64,000 bases of DNA. It comes from Alteromonas naphthalenivorans (lineage in GTDB: Bacteria > Pseudomonadota > Gammaproteobacteria > Enterobacterales > Alteromonadaceae). Under the pieces are notes generated by a model. It worked only from the letters and a program-made list of their open reading frames with translations, did no database searches and was not told where the DNA came from. The translations under genes and the position numbers were made by a program. The stretch spans positions 372,001-436,000 of the forward strand of contig NC_015554.1 in NCBI RefSeq assembly GCF_000213655.1. Reading direction: 5' to 3'. Positions 51,480 to 58,855 of this stretch are shown here, in pieces (position 1 is the stretch's first letter; every line of letters begins with the position of its first letter).

Positions 51480-52472
51480 TCAGTCTTGCACGCTCTCGCA
51501 ATTAACCCACATCTTTCGGCTTCTATCTGAGCTTAGCAAAGTGCAAGTGCCGCTAAACATGCTTATATCATCGAACCAGCCTTTAACCGCTCTCTCATTA
51601 ACGGTGCAACCTGAAAATAATCTATGGTCGTTTTGTGCGAGCGCTTGCATTTGTCGGTCATAGGCACTTTCACTCATGCATATCACGCTGTTTGGCTTAA
51701 TCGTTCTATTTCCAACATTGCTGCTTGTTGAGTGACCGCGTTGTTTGTTCGTTGATTGAGACGTTTCAAAGCTCTGATTCTTAAGAAGGTCCAATTCACG
51801 TTGCTTCGCGGCTATTTCTTCCTGCATTTTCCTTTTCTTTTCGTTGGCGGCCTTTTGCTCTGCGATTAAACGATCCATTTCCTTCGCTTCATTTTCCATC
51901 TCTTGTATTTCTTGCTTTTCATTTTCTCGCTTGCTTTTTAAAGCGGCTCGCATTGTGTCGGTATTATTTTCTATGCTCTGTATAGCGGCCTCAAATATAG
52001 ACATGAAATGTTCATAGCTTCTTATATGAAAGAACTTGCTCTTAGTGTGTCCAGCCATTTCAAATTCAAACAGATACTCTGAAAATTCTTCTCGTTCAAC
52101 AGGGTCATAATGAGAGTTCATTCTCCAGCGGTTTTCATAATACGTAAAAGCTTTTGCGAAGAGTGTTTTCTTCTGATTCTCATCACAAAGTGGAAGCATT
52201 TTTTGGTAAGTCTCGCCCCAGATGAAAGGTGAGTCTTTATACATGTCGTACATACTTTTAAGCGCTTTCTTGTGCTTCACGACCTTCTGCATATCACCAA
52301 CATTTTTGACGCTTGTGAAATCAAAGTCTTGATATTTCATGGCCGTTTGAAGGAAGTCTATCGTGTTCGAGCCACCAAAACTAAAACTTAATTTTTCTGC
52401 ATTACAGGTTAATCTCGCTGCATGCGATTGGAACGACATCAGTAGAAAAAAAGCTAAAACTAATAAACGCAT
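51480..52472 (-). CDS. Exported coiled-coil protein of unknown function
   Basis: A 330-residue protein with a signal peptide (LLVLAFFLLMSFQSHAA, cleaved near residue 18). An N-terminal region of about 150 residues is followed by a highly charged coiled coil at about 170-235, rich in Glu, Lys and Gln. A Ser-rich linker leads to a C-terminal domain with four cysteines (about 265-325), probably forming disulfides. No family is recognised. The start lies shortly after an attC-like inverted repeat (52526-52599), the position expected for a gene in an integron cassette. Confidence 0.7.
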   Translation of the reverse strand: MRLLVLAFFLLMSFQSHAARLTCNAEKLSFSFGGSNTIDFLQTAMKYQDFDFTSVKNVGDMQKVVKHKKALKSMYDMYKDSPFIWGETYQKMLPLCDENQKKTLFAKAFTYYENRWRMNSHYDPVEREEFSEYLFEFEMAGHTKSKFFHIRSYEHFMSIFEAAIQSIENNTDTMRAALKSKRENEKQEIQEMENEAKEMDRLIAEQKAANEKKRKMQEEIAAKQRELDLLKNQSFETSQSTNKQRGHSTSSNVGNRTIKPNSVICMSESAYDRQMQALAQNDHRLFSGCTVNERAVKGWFDDISMFSGTCTLLSSDRSRKMWVNCESVQD

Positions 52473-52525
52473 ATACCCATCCCTTTGTTAAACGTTATAA
52501 ATTCTGGAGTGTTTCTATCGTGACA

Positions 52526-52599
52526 ACTTAACACACGGCTTCTACAAATACTCTAAAGCATGCACGTCATTATTTCTTATCGTGGACACGCTGTTAAGC
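52526..52599 (-). other. Possible attC-like site
   Basis: ACTTAAC at the left and GTTAAGC at the right fit the RYYYAAC/GTTRRRY core boxes of integron attC sites, 74 bases apart. CTTAACA is repeated in inverted orientation at both ends. Pairing further inside is weaker than in the three sites at 55-58 kb. Confidence 0.35.
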
Positions 52600-52667
52600 C
52601 TTCGCTTGGCCTTGTGGGATGACAATTTTGGGCATAATAGACCTATACCCATTTACGAGTTCGCCTT

Positions 52668-52889
52668 ATGAAAACACTGCTCAACGTATACTTTACGATG
52701 TATCTTGAAGACAAAAGTGACGGTACCAACAAGCACAAGCCTAGCAACATGACTGTTGTGCCTCATGTAAGCACATCTAAGATTAGTGGATTGATGTTTG
52801 CTAGTCTTTCACAATTAAGGAATGAGGTAGGTGCATTTTTTTACAGATACGGCCTGAACGCTGTCACAGCATGGCGCCTTGATTGTTGA
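52668..52889 (+). CDS. Small ORF of doubtful status
   Basis: A 73-residue ORF with no recognised family. A possible minus-10 CATAAT lies upstream, but there is no good ribosome binding site (TTCGCCTTATG). It is hydrophilic at the N-terminus, without signal peptide. It is kept because nothing else occupies the interval. It may be a decayed fragment. Confidence 0.25.
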   Translation: MKTLLNVYFTMYLEDKSDGTNKHKPSNMTVVPHVSTSKISGLMFASLSQLRNEVGAFFYRYGLNAVTAWRLDC

Positions 52890-52930
52890 AACAGGTCTCG
52901 CTTGTTATCTGTCGCTCACAACTAGTGCTC

Positions 52931-53004
52931 CAAGGTCCTTCCCACGTACGTTTCAGTCTCACAGTGTGAGAGGCATCTTGAGACAAGATTCGGACCTTCA
53001 GATT
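52931..53004 (-). repeat. Diverged copy of the cassette-end sequence at 55217-55290
   Basis: The 74 bases align without gaps to 55217-55290. Shared blocks are CCAAG, ACGTACG, CACAG/AACAG, AGAGGCAT and TTGAGACAAG, followed by CGGA and TTCA. In the other copy this covers the R' end of an attC-like site. Here the core box is altered, so this looks like a decayed site. Confidence 0.55.
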
Positions 53005-53265
53005 TGAAATTCTAGACTTCGATTTGTGCCATTTCCGGACGTAGAGATTAAGTTATTTTAACGATTACTTTGTTCATGTAGCAGCCCTCCAATGGCTAAA
53101 TGTTGTTTACTCAACTTTAGTCCCGATGTGCCTACTGTTGTCATAAAATTTGTTCTTTAAACGCAAAGATAAGCAGTGAGAAGCACCTCAATACCTGCAA
53201 TAAATACAACCTTTTATTTATGTCTCGATATTCGTATTATTAAAATGAATCAGTTCTTGTGGTAA

Positions 53266-53622
53266 CTAGAAGTATTCTCTAATAATAGTGATAGGAACAG
53301 CTTCGCCGGAGTTTACGCAAACTTTTACCGGTGATTCTTCAGTGCTTCGAATGTGAATGCTCCCAATACCGTATGCGTTAACTATCTCCTCTCCTACAAT
53401 AGTTATTATTGAACCGCGAGGTTTACCAACTACTTTCATACCTGTGCCAACTATGACTTTTGCTCCTGTTTCCACAACAACATGATATTTTATTGAGCTA
53501 ACAGCGTGATCACTAAACCATGACCAATTTTTATCAACAGACTTACACATCGGATAGTTTTCAGGATTTGCATTAGTAATTAGTGGTAAAGATAACAAAA
53601 CTATACAAACTATTTTTTTCAT
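53266..53622 (-). CDS. Small exported hypothetical protein
   Basis: A 118-residue protein with a typical signal peptide (MKKIVCIVLLSLPLITNA). The mature part is short, beta-rich and glycine-rich, with a repeated VVETGAKVIVGTGMKVVG pattern that suggests a small beta-sheet domain, and two cysteines that may pair. No family is recognised. AAGGAAACC lies upstream of the start. Confidence 0.6.
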   Translation of the reverse strand: MKKIVCIVLLSLPLITNANPENYPMCKSVDKNWSWFSDHAVSSIKYHVVVETGAKVIVGTGMKVVGKPRGSIITIVGEEIVNAYGIGSIHIRSTEESPVKVCVNSGEAVPITIIREYF

Positions 53623-53842
53623 CTAGCGGTTTCCTTATTGATAAATCAATATCAAATTTAGCTGAGAATTCTCAATATTTTTAAATGAACAGCGTTTGTT
53701 TCTTAAATCATAGCGTATACAAAGGGCATTTTTTTAACAGAAGGTTGTTTGGAACTTGCTGCTGTTTGTACAAATAATAATCATTGCATGAAGTCATCTT
53801 TGTTGGCAAATTAAGAGTAAAAGGGCATCGAAGGAATGATTT

Positions 53843-54829
53843 ATGAAAAGTCTAAAATCGGCTATTTTGATTTTAGTTATCTCTACAGGTTTAACAGCCT
53901 GCGATTATTCAAGTGAAATCGAAACACTTAGGCAGACGGTAGACAAACTTGGTGAGGACGTCAAAGCGTCTACAAGAACGGCATCACTATCGATTAATCA
54001 GTTTGGTATCTATATCGATGAGTATCATAGCTCAGACCCTCAAAAACGTGCTGAAGCCAGAAGAATCATCCACGCTGTCTTTGGTGAAATTCCTGACAAT
54101 GCGACTGTTGATGTGGAATTCACAGTTACGGTACAAAAGGCTTCAAATGGCTTACCTCTGGATGTTGATATTACCTTTATTGACTTAAAAGCCATTACCA
54201 CAGAAGAGCTAGCTAGTGCTTTGCATCGAGGTTACGGATTTAATCCGGTCACGTTATCTGCCTTTCCTAGTCAAAATCAAGCTTCTGTAGAGGCCGTAAA
54301 ACACCGAATAGATCACCTTATAAATCAATATATTAACTTTAGAAGGGATTTGTTACCGAAATGTTGGCCGAACCGTCAAGCCCCGACAGCGTCCATACAG
54401 TTCGATCGTGAATCGCAATTCTACAAAGAGTTGATGGATTGTTATGCCAACGAGAAAGAAAATGCCCTTGCTGGTGCCATTAAAGCCCTCATTGACCCCA
54501 TGGAAGCAGTGCCTGCTCGCAATTCAGTTTCTCGCGATTATAGAGGGGGATTGTTTGCGGTGGTGCTGATACCAAAAGATCAGTTACAGCGCCAAAGCGA
54601 TTTGATTATCTCCGGTTTGCATCACTTCAGAGGTGATCCTAACCGTCGTTTAGAAGGCTTCGAAGAGCAGGCTTTTAAAATTAATATTGAGCAAATGTTG
54701 GAACAATCTGGTCTGAAAATTGAAGGCGATCCACGCACGTTTGCATGGGCGCAAGTCCCTCTAAAGGTCGGTGACCAGATTTTTACGATTGTTGAATCCT
54801 CAAAAAATCAAATTAGGAAAGTACAATAG
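53843..54829 (+). CDS. Putative lipoprotein with N-terminal coiled coil
   Basis: A 328-residue protein with a lipobox (STGLTAC, Cys20), so it is probably a membrane lipoprotein. A short coiled coil follows (IETLRQTVDKLGEDVKAS). A mixed domain with DVEFTVTVQKASNGLPLDVD comes next, and two cysteines near the middle (CWPNR and DCYANEKEN) may pair. No known family is recognised. GAAGGA lies upstream of the ATG. It is on the plus strand, opposite to the cassette-like genes to its right. Confidence 0.65.
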   Translation: MKSLKSAILILVISTGLTACDYSSEIETLRQTVDKLGEDVKASTRTASLSINQFGIYIDEYHSSDPQKRAEARRIIHAVFGEIPDNATVDVEFTVTVQKASNGLPLDVDITFIDLKAITTEELASALHRGYGFNPVTLSAFPSQNQASVEAVKHRIDHLINQYINFRRDLLPKCWPNRQAPTASIQFDRESQFYKELMDCYANEKENALAGAIKALIDPMEAVPARNSVSRDYRGGLFAVVLIPKDQLQRQSDLIISGLHHFRGDPNRRLEGFEEQAFKINIEQMLEQSGLKIEGDPRTFAWAQVPLKVGDQIFTIVESSKNQIRKVQ

Positions 54830-55242
54830 ATAGAACCAGAGTTTCTCTTGCACAGCTAAAAAGCTCTTCAAGTAAAGACCAATGTAAACGTTGGGTAATG
54901 CGCTGTTCTGTTATATTACTTGAAGCCGCTCAATAGCTAATCGCGTTTTTCATAGGTGACTTGCAAAAACACATCCCAGTGTAGTGGCTCGCTAAATTTT
55001 GCCACTCATTCATTGCTAGTTGGTCATTTACTTCTCGTTACTTAAGCGAAATTAAATGGCTGCTTTGCCTTTCTAAGAATTACACACCTCAAAGCACCTA
55101 CTAGCTTCCAGTTGAGGGAATTTATCAAGCTTCGCTTATTGTATTCAGCAGGCCATCGCAGAAGCACCAGTGATGGTCTGCAATTCACTCGTAGCCTCGA
55201 TAAAAATTGCAATGAGCCAAAGCCGGTTTTACGTACGGAGCC
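54830..55242. other. Non-coding stretch in the island
   Basis: About 410 bases with no convincing gene. Overlapping ORFs on both strands (55042-55263 minus, 55112-55372 plus) start inside or run through the attC-like site and lack ribosome binding sites. It probably holds remains of a former cassette. Confidence 0.35.
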
Positions 55243-55374
55243 GCCCAACAGCGTCAGAGGCATATTGAGACAAGGAGCGGACTTTCAACGCTTTGCTCAC
55301 CGGCACATCCAGCGCAGCGACATGCAAAAATACGAAAGTAGCTGTCTGTTAAGGCATGCGGCAAGCTGTTAACC
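55243..55374 (-). other. attC-like recombination site 3
   Basis: Read on the minus strand, it starts with GGTTAAC, which includes the TAA stop of the membrane protein gene, and ends with GTTGGGC, a full match to the GTTRRRY core box. The ends pair as AACAGCTT...CGCAT against AACAGCGT...GGCAT. The 132-base length is near that of Vibrio-type attC repeats. Confidence 0.55.
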
Positions 55375-55812
55375 ATTGAAGTCAACTATAACCAAAACGC
55401 CTTTCGCCGTGTCATATAGCACTAGCAACGCATAAACAAATATGCCAGTAACTATAGAGTTGAAGAGCAAAGGCATATTTTCGATTGTCTGAATTACCGG
55501 AGCAGACTTAACGGACAAAACAATTGTTGCGAGTATGATTAAGCCGATTTGCTCTTTTATAGATAGTAGCATATTGGTTCTTGTTTTCTTGAACGCCTCT
55601 GCATTACCATTTTTATCTATAAGGTCACGCATTTTGGTTAGTACAATTCCCATTGTGGCAGCGTTGACAGCCAGTAGTGCCACAAGTATTGTTACTAGGC
55701 TAGATTCGAAAAAGCCATAAAGAAATTTAGAGCCTAGCCAAACATTTAATAGCTCTACTAAAAAGCCAGTTCCTAAAGAAATAAATGATGTAGTAAATAC
55801 CTGTTTAATCAT
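55369..55812 (-). CDS. Four-helix membrane protein, partner of the upstream gene
   Basis: A 147-residue protein with four hydrophobic helices (about residues 10-30, 37-60, 87-105 and 113-135). A charged loop MRDLIDKNGNAEAFKKTRTN lies between helices 2 and 3. The start overlaps the stop of the upstream gene by four bases (ATGA), so the two are translationally coupled. The stop codon lies within the core box of attC-like site 3. The function is unknown. A small membrane protein coupled to a cytosolic partner is a common plan for membrane-damaging phage defence, but nothing here proves that. Confidence 0.65.
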   Translation of the reverse strand: MIKQVFTTSFISLGTGFLVELLNVWLGSKFLYGFFESSLVTILVALLAVNAATMGIVLTKMRDLIDKNGNAEAFKKTRTNMLLSIKEQIGLIILATIVLSVKSAPVIQTIENMPLLFNSIVTGIFVYALLVLYDTAKGVLVIVDFNG

Positions 55813-56659
55813 TTAAGAAATTCTTTTATCACCGAAACCACTTCTTCTGCATTACCCTGTATTTCCATATCTCCAAGCTGGATTTCTTTAACCGTTTTAG
55901 ATGTATGGTAGAGTTTTTTAACGCCATCGATTTTTAGGGAGATATTTCCGCCACCTTCACTACTATAGTTGACAAGGCCTTGCAACGTGCGATTGTTTTC
56001 CACAAGATGAAGTGGCGCTTCTGGATCAGACTCAATTTTTAATTTGTTTTTCGCTGAATTAGTTGCCTTTGCGAAATCTTTTAGATCGTCTGATAGTGAG
56101 CCAGATATGTTTGCCATGTTCGGAGTTATTATTTCAAACTCTACGGATTTGATTCTACCCTCATACTGGTGCAATAGAGACCAAAATTGTTGTTTTTCAA
56201 ATAATGGCTCATGAATCGCACGTAGGTGGTGATTACTCAATTGAGGTGATAAGGAGTTAATAATCATTTTAACAACCACTTCGCAGGACGAGAATGCAGT
56301 AGATCTTCGTTGGACTGCAATGAACTGCTTTTCAGGATCATTCCATATTGCGACCAATATGGATGGCCAGTTATCTATGACCTCATCGCGAAAATCTTTG
56401 GTTTCGCGATGAATTGATCTATTGTGAGCAATTCTCAAAAGGAAGAAATCATCTTTTTCGTAAAGTTTCTTCGTTATCGTCTCATGCCTATTATCAGAGT
56501 AATTTTTCGTTCCATGGATGGCTTCTGAAAAAACTCGTTCTTCCGAGAAATTAGTTCCTTGATCGAACTAACTCCAGTCAATAAATTACCCTGAAGAAAT
56601 CTATCGATTGGCAAAATCTGATATCTAAAAAGCTCGAATGATGTCGATTTCGTACTCAT
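55809..56659 (-). pseudogene. Cassette gene of unknown function with a one-base frameshift
   Basis: Two frames make one protein: the first from ATG 56659 (MSTKSTSFELFRYQILPIDRF), the second continuing to the stop at 55809. They join at a run of six A (plus strand 56528-56533). One extra base there would give an uninterrupted protein of about 283 residues that passes through EAIHGTKNYSDNRHETITKK into LLRIAHNRSIHRETKDF. AAGGAAGG precedes the ATG, which comes 13 bases after attC-like site 2. No family is recognised. The break may be a true mutation, a sequencing error or slippage. Confidence 0.65.
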
Positions 56660-56672
56660 ATCCTTCCTTGAT

Positions 56673-56743
56673 GGTTAATGCCCACATTGCGGCTAGTATG
56701 GAGGGCATCGGAAAACCAGTCCTACAACATGCGCTTGTTAGCC
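56673..56743 (-). other. attC-like recombination site 2
   Basis: On the minus strand, GGCTAACAAGCGCATGTTG at one end is partly complementary to the other end, GCAATGTGGGCATTAACC. It spans 71 bases, begins 24 bases after the stop of the 327-residue gene, and ends 13 bases before the next ATG. The core boxes deviate by one base each from RYYYAAC/GTTRRRY. Confidence 0.5.
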
Positions 56744-56766
56744 TCCTTTTACACCAGCTTTACATC

Positions 56767-57750
56767 CTAGATTAGCACTTTTTCGACTAGCAGTTCTAGC
56801 GTAGATAACAGCCGCTCCTGAAACTCTTCTGTAATACTGGGGAGGCGAAGGTTAATCTTATTTTCGTTACCATAGAACAAAGTCCGATTCTTGAACGAAT
56901 CAAATCGCCCTTGTTCGTCTTGGTCAGGGAAGAGCAGAAACTTTTCTACGCACTCACCATTTGATATCACCCGGTATACCTTGGGCATATCATCTATAAG
57001 ACCGTTATGGATTAAATGATTACGAACTGTTTCAACTTCCGTAAGGAGTGGGCATTTCTCAAACAAAGTACCAGCCCGGTTATTGAGCGAAATTTTCTTA
57101 CGGTCGCTATAAAGCGAATTCTTCGAGGCTAAACGTGGGTAAGAATCAAACTGTGTTTTCAAACACTCAAATTCGATAGCTAGTTTTGTCACGTAGTCAA
57201 GAAGACTATGCATTCTGATATAAGTAAACCCAAGTAACGCATATATCTTTGTAACAACCGGCGAGGTTACATACCGAACTCCATCTTCCTCTTTAATCTC
57301 TGGAAAAAACAGTTCCTCTAGATTCAAGGCCTGATAAAACTCTCCTTGTAACTGCATCACTTCCTTACTGCACTCCTGCACTCCGCTAACGAGCTTTCGA
57401 CAGTCAAAAAGGTAAAGCGCTTTGTTTACCGGAAAGCTTGGTGGAAATTTTTCCAATAATTGGTTGAATACATCTTTTGAAACAGGAGCTTCTGAATTCA
57501 TCCCTGCGGTCGATAAAAATTCGGGGGCAGTCATCAGGAAATTATAAAAGCTATCCAAGCTACCGAAAACTCGCTGAGCGAGAGCATCATGGAGGCGAAC
57601 GCAAGCGCTGTCTATCTCATAAAGGCGATTGCCTTGATTTGGATACCAAGCCCCTTGGGGGTCACGTGCAAAGTATAACTTCCCCGATTGTTCAGGCGCT
57701 TCTGTTGGAATACCGTTTAACGATAAGTATAGATTTTGCATTTTTGCCAT
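56767..57750 (-). CDS. HEPN-like protein in a cassette
   Basis: A 327-residue soluble protein. Its C-terminal half is helical and contains EVETVRNHLIHNG, with R243 and H248 in the R-x4-H spacing of the HEPN ribonuclease motif, preceded by a long helix (MHSLLDYVTKLAIEFECLK). HEPN proteins often act as RNases in toxin-antitoxin and abortive infection systems. The N-terminal part (residues 1-100) is not recognised. The ATG lies 14 bases after attC-like site 1. The HEPN call rests on one motif and helical context, and it could also be an unrelated helical protein. Confidence 0.6.
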   Translation of the reverse strand: MAKMQNLYLSLNGIPTEAPEQSGKLYFARDPQGAWYPNQGNRLYEIDSACVRLHDALAQRVFGSLDSFYNFLMTAPEFLSTAGMNSEAPVSKDVFNQLLEKFPPSFPVNKALYLFDCRKLVSGVQECSKEVMQLQGEFYQALNLEELFFPEIKEEDGVRYVTSPVVTKIYALLGFTYIRMHSLLDYVTKLAIEFECLKTQFDSYPRLASKNSLYSDRKKISLNNRAGTLFEKCPLLTEVETVRNHLIHNGLIDDMPKVYRVISNGECVEKFLLFPDQDEQGRFDSFKNRTLFYGNENKINLRLPSITEEFQERLLSTLELLVEKVLI

Positions 57751-57763
57751 AATTTAAGGGGGA

Positions 57764-57870
57764 GGTTAACGCCGCAATAAATGGCGCGTAAGTGGGCGCT
57801 GTTTTTACTGGCTTTTTTTTGCAAGAATCGTGACAGCCGTAATGCGTCCGTTCTCATTGCCTTGTTAGGC
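57764..57870 (-). other. attC-like recombination site 1
   Basis: On the minus strand it begins GCCTAACAAGGCAATGAGAA and ends TTTATTGCGGCGTTAACC, 107 bases. GCCTAAC is a full RYYYAAC box and contains the TAA stop of the upstream gene. The ends pair through TAAC, GCAAT and GG-CGC blocks with unpaired bases between, the imperfect palindrome typical of attC. This is the best of the sites. Confidence 0.7.
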
Positions 57871-58614
57871 ATTGTACTTCTTGATAACAAAATAACACAT
57901 TGAAGTGCACATGTTTCGACCTAGACGAACAATTTCAGCCTCAGTAAAACCGAATGGGATATGCGAGCCATTACTAATAAATGTGTACACGGACGCCAAA
58001 GCATTTTCATCTTTCTGATCTATAAAGTTATTGGTTTTCAGATACCCTAATGATGGTCCCCAAGTGTTGCCTGCTCTTGCTGTAGTAAAACCTTTTTCTA
58101 GTGCTATTTCTCTCACAAGCGTTTCAAGTGCAATACGAATATTAGTTAAACTGCCATTGTAATCTGGTTGTGCTTTTACAAAATCATCAGCTGATGCTTT
58201 TACTGAACGTATTATTCCTACCTTATTTTGTAAGGATGAAATTTCAAGTTCATTTATTAGTGCATCTTCAACTGGGTCAAACCCGATAAAATTTGGGTCT
58301 AATGCTTTAATTGATTTATCTTCAATTAAGTATCCATCAAGTAATAAAGATTTTTCCAATATTGAAAATTGGTCATCAAATTTGTATTTTGGGGACGTAT
58401 AGTTTCTTAGAGTTCTACTGGTCTCGATTACTTCAATAATCAACTCTGAAAGAGTTTGCTCGTCTGCAGACGTTATTTCATTACTAATGCCAGCGGGTGA
58501 AGAAACTTCTTGTGGTTCAAAGCCAAATTTATCAAAAATAAGATATGCAGTCGGGCTATCAACAACACTTAAAAGTTGTGCTAATGAGAATTTTGTTCGT
58601 CTAGATACTTGCAT
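57865..58614 (-). CDS. Abortive-infection-like cassette protein
   Basis: A 249-residue soluble protein. The C-terminal 100 residues (SLTNIRIALETLVREIALEKG, GPSLGYLKTNNFIDQKDENAL, VYTFISNGSHIPFGFTEAE, CYFVIKKY) resemble the helical C-terminal domain of Abi-type proteins related to HEPN. The catalytic Arg of the R-x4-H motif seems absent here, where it would precede SNGSH. The N-terminal half is not recognised. The gene starts 23 bases after a GTTAGGC box and ends in attC-like site 1, so it forms a complete cassette. AGGAG precedes the ATG. Confidence 0.6.
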   Translation of the reverse strand: MQVSRRTKFSLAQLLSVVDSPTAYLIFDKFGFEPQEVSSPAGISNEITSADEQTLSELIIEVIETSRTLRNYTSPKYKFDDQFSILEKSLLLDGYLIEDKSIKALDPNFIGFDPVEDALINELEISSLQNKVGIIRSVKASADDFVKAQPDYNGSLTNIRIALETLVREIALEKGFTTARAGNTWGPSLGYLKTNNFIDQKDENALASVYTFISNGSHIPFGFTEAEIVRLGRNMCTSMCYFVIKKYNA

Positions 58615-58636
58615 ACTGCTCCTGAAAACTGAAGAT

Positions 58637-58643
58637 GCCTAAC
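58637..58643 (-). other. Core box at the outer edge of the cassette array
   Basis: GTTAGGC (minus strand) is a perfect GTTRRRY box 23 bases before the first cassette gene. No convincing paired box was found on its outer side, so it may be the scar of insertion at a secondary site or the edge of a lost array. Confidence 0.4.
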
Positions 58644-58855
58644 AGCTTATTATTAAGACTTCATAGTAACACCCGATCCTACAGAAAAACCATATTCTCT
58701 TTTTTTTGGGGTATAGGAAATGTCCGCTTCACGTACACAACGGACTGTCAGGTATAGTTAATTCGGTTATTGAAGTGTAGGTTTAAATCCCTGATAACCC
58801 CTTGCTAAACACAGTCATTCGCTTTATCTGAACAGTAGCACTTACCCGTGCTACC

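Noticed and set aside
55042..55372. Overlapping ORFs on both strands through attC-like site 3
   Set aside because: Both run through the palindrome and lack ribosome binding sites. The minus-strand ORF begins MPLTLLGGSVRKTGFG, and the related left copy has stops in that frame.
56500..56560. Programmed ribosomal frameshift at the six-base homopolymer
   Set aside because: The zero-frame codons TTT TTT preceded by G do not form a good canonical slippery heptamer, and no strong downstream structure was seen. Mutation or sequencing error is simpler.
50411..58750. Possible direct repeat ACGGATTGTCA / ACGGACTGTCA at the two edges of the island
   Set aside because: Ten of eleven matching bases over eight kilobases is expected by chance, and no integrase or tRNA is present to support attachment sites.
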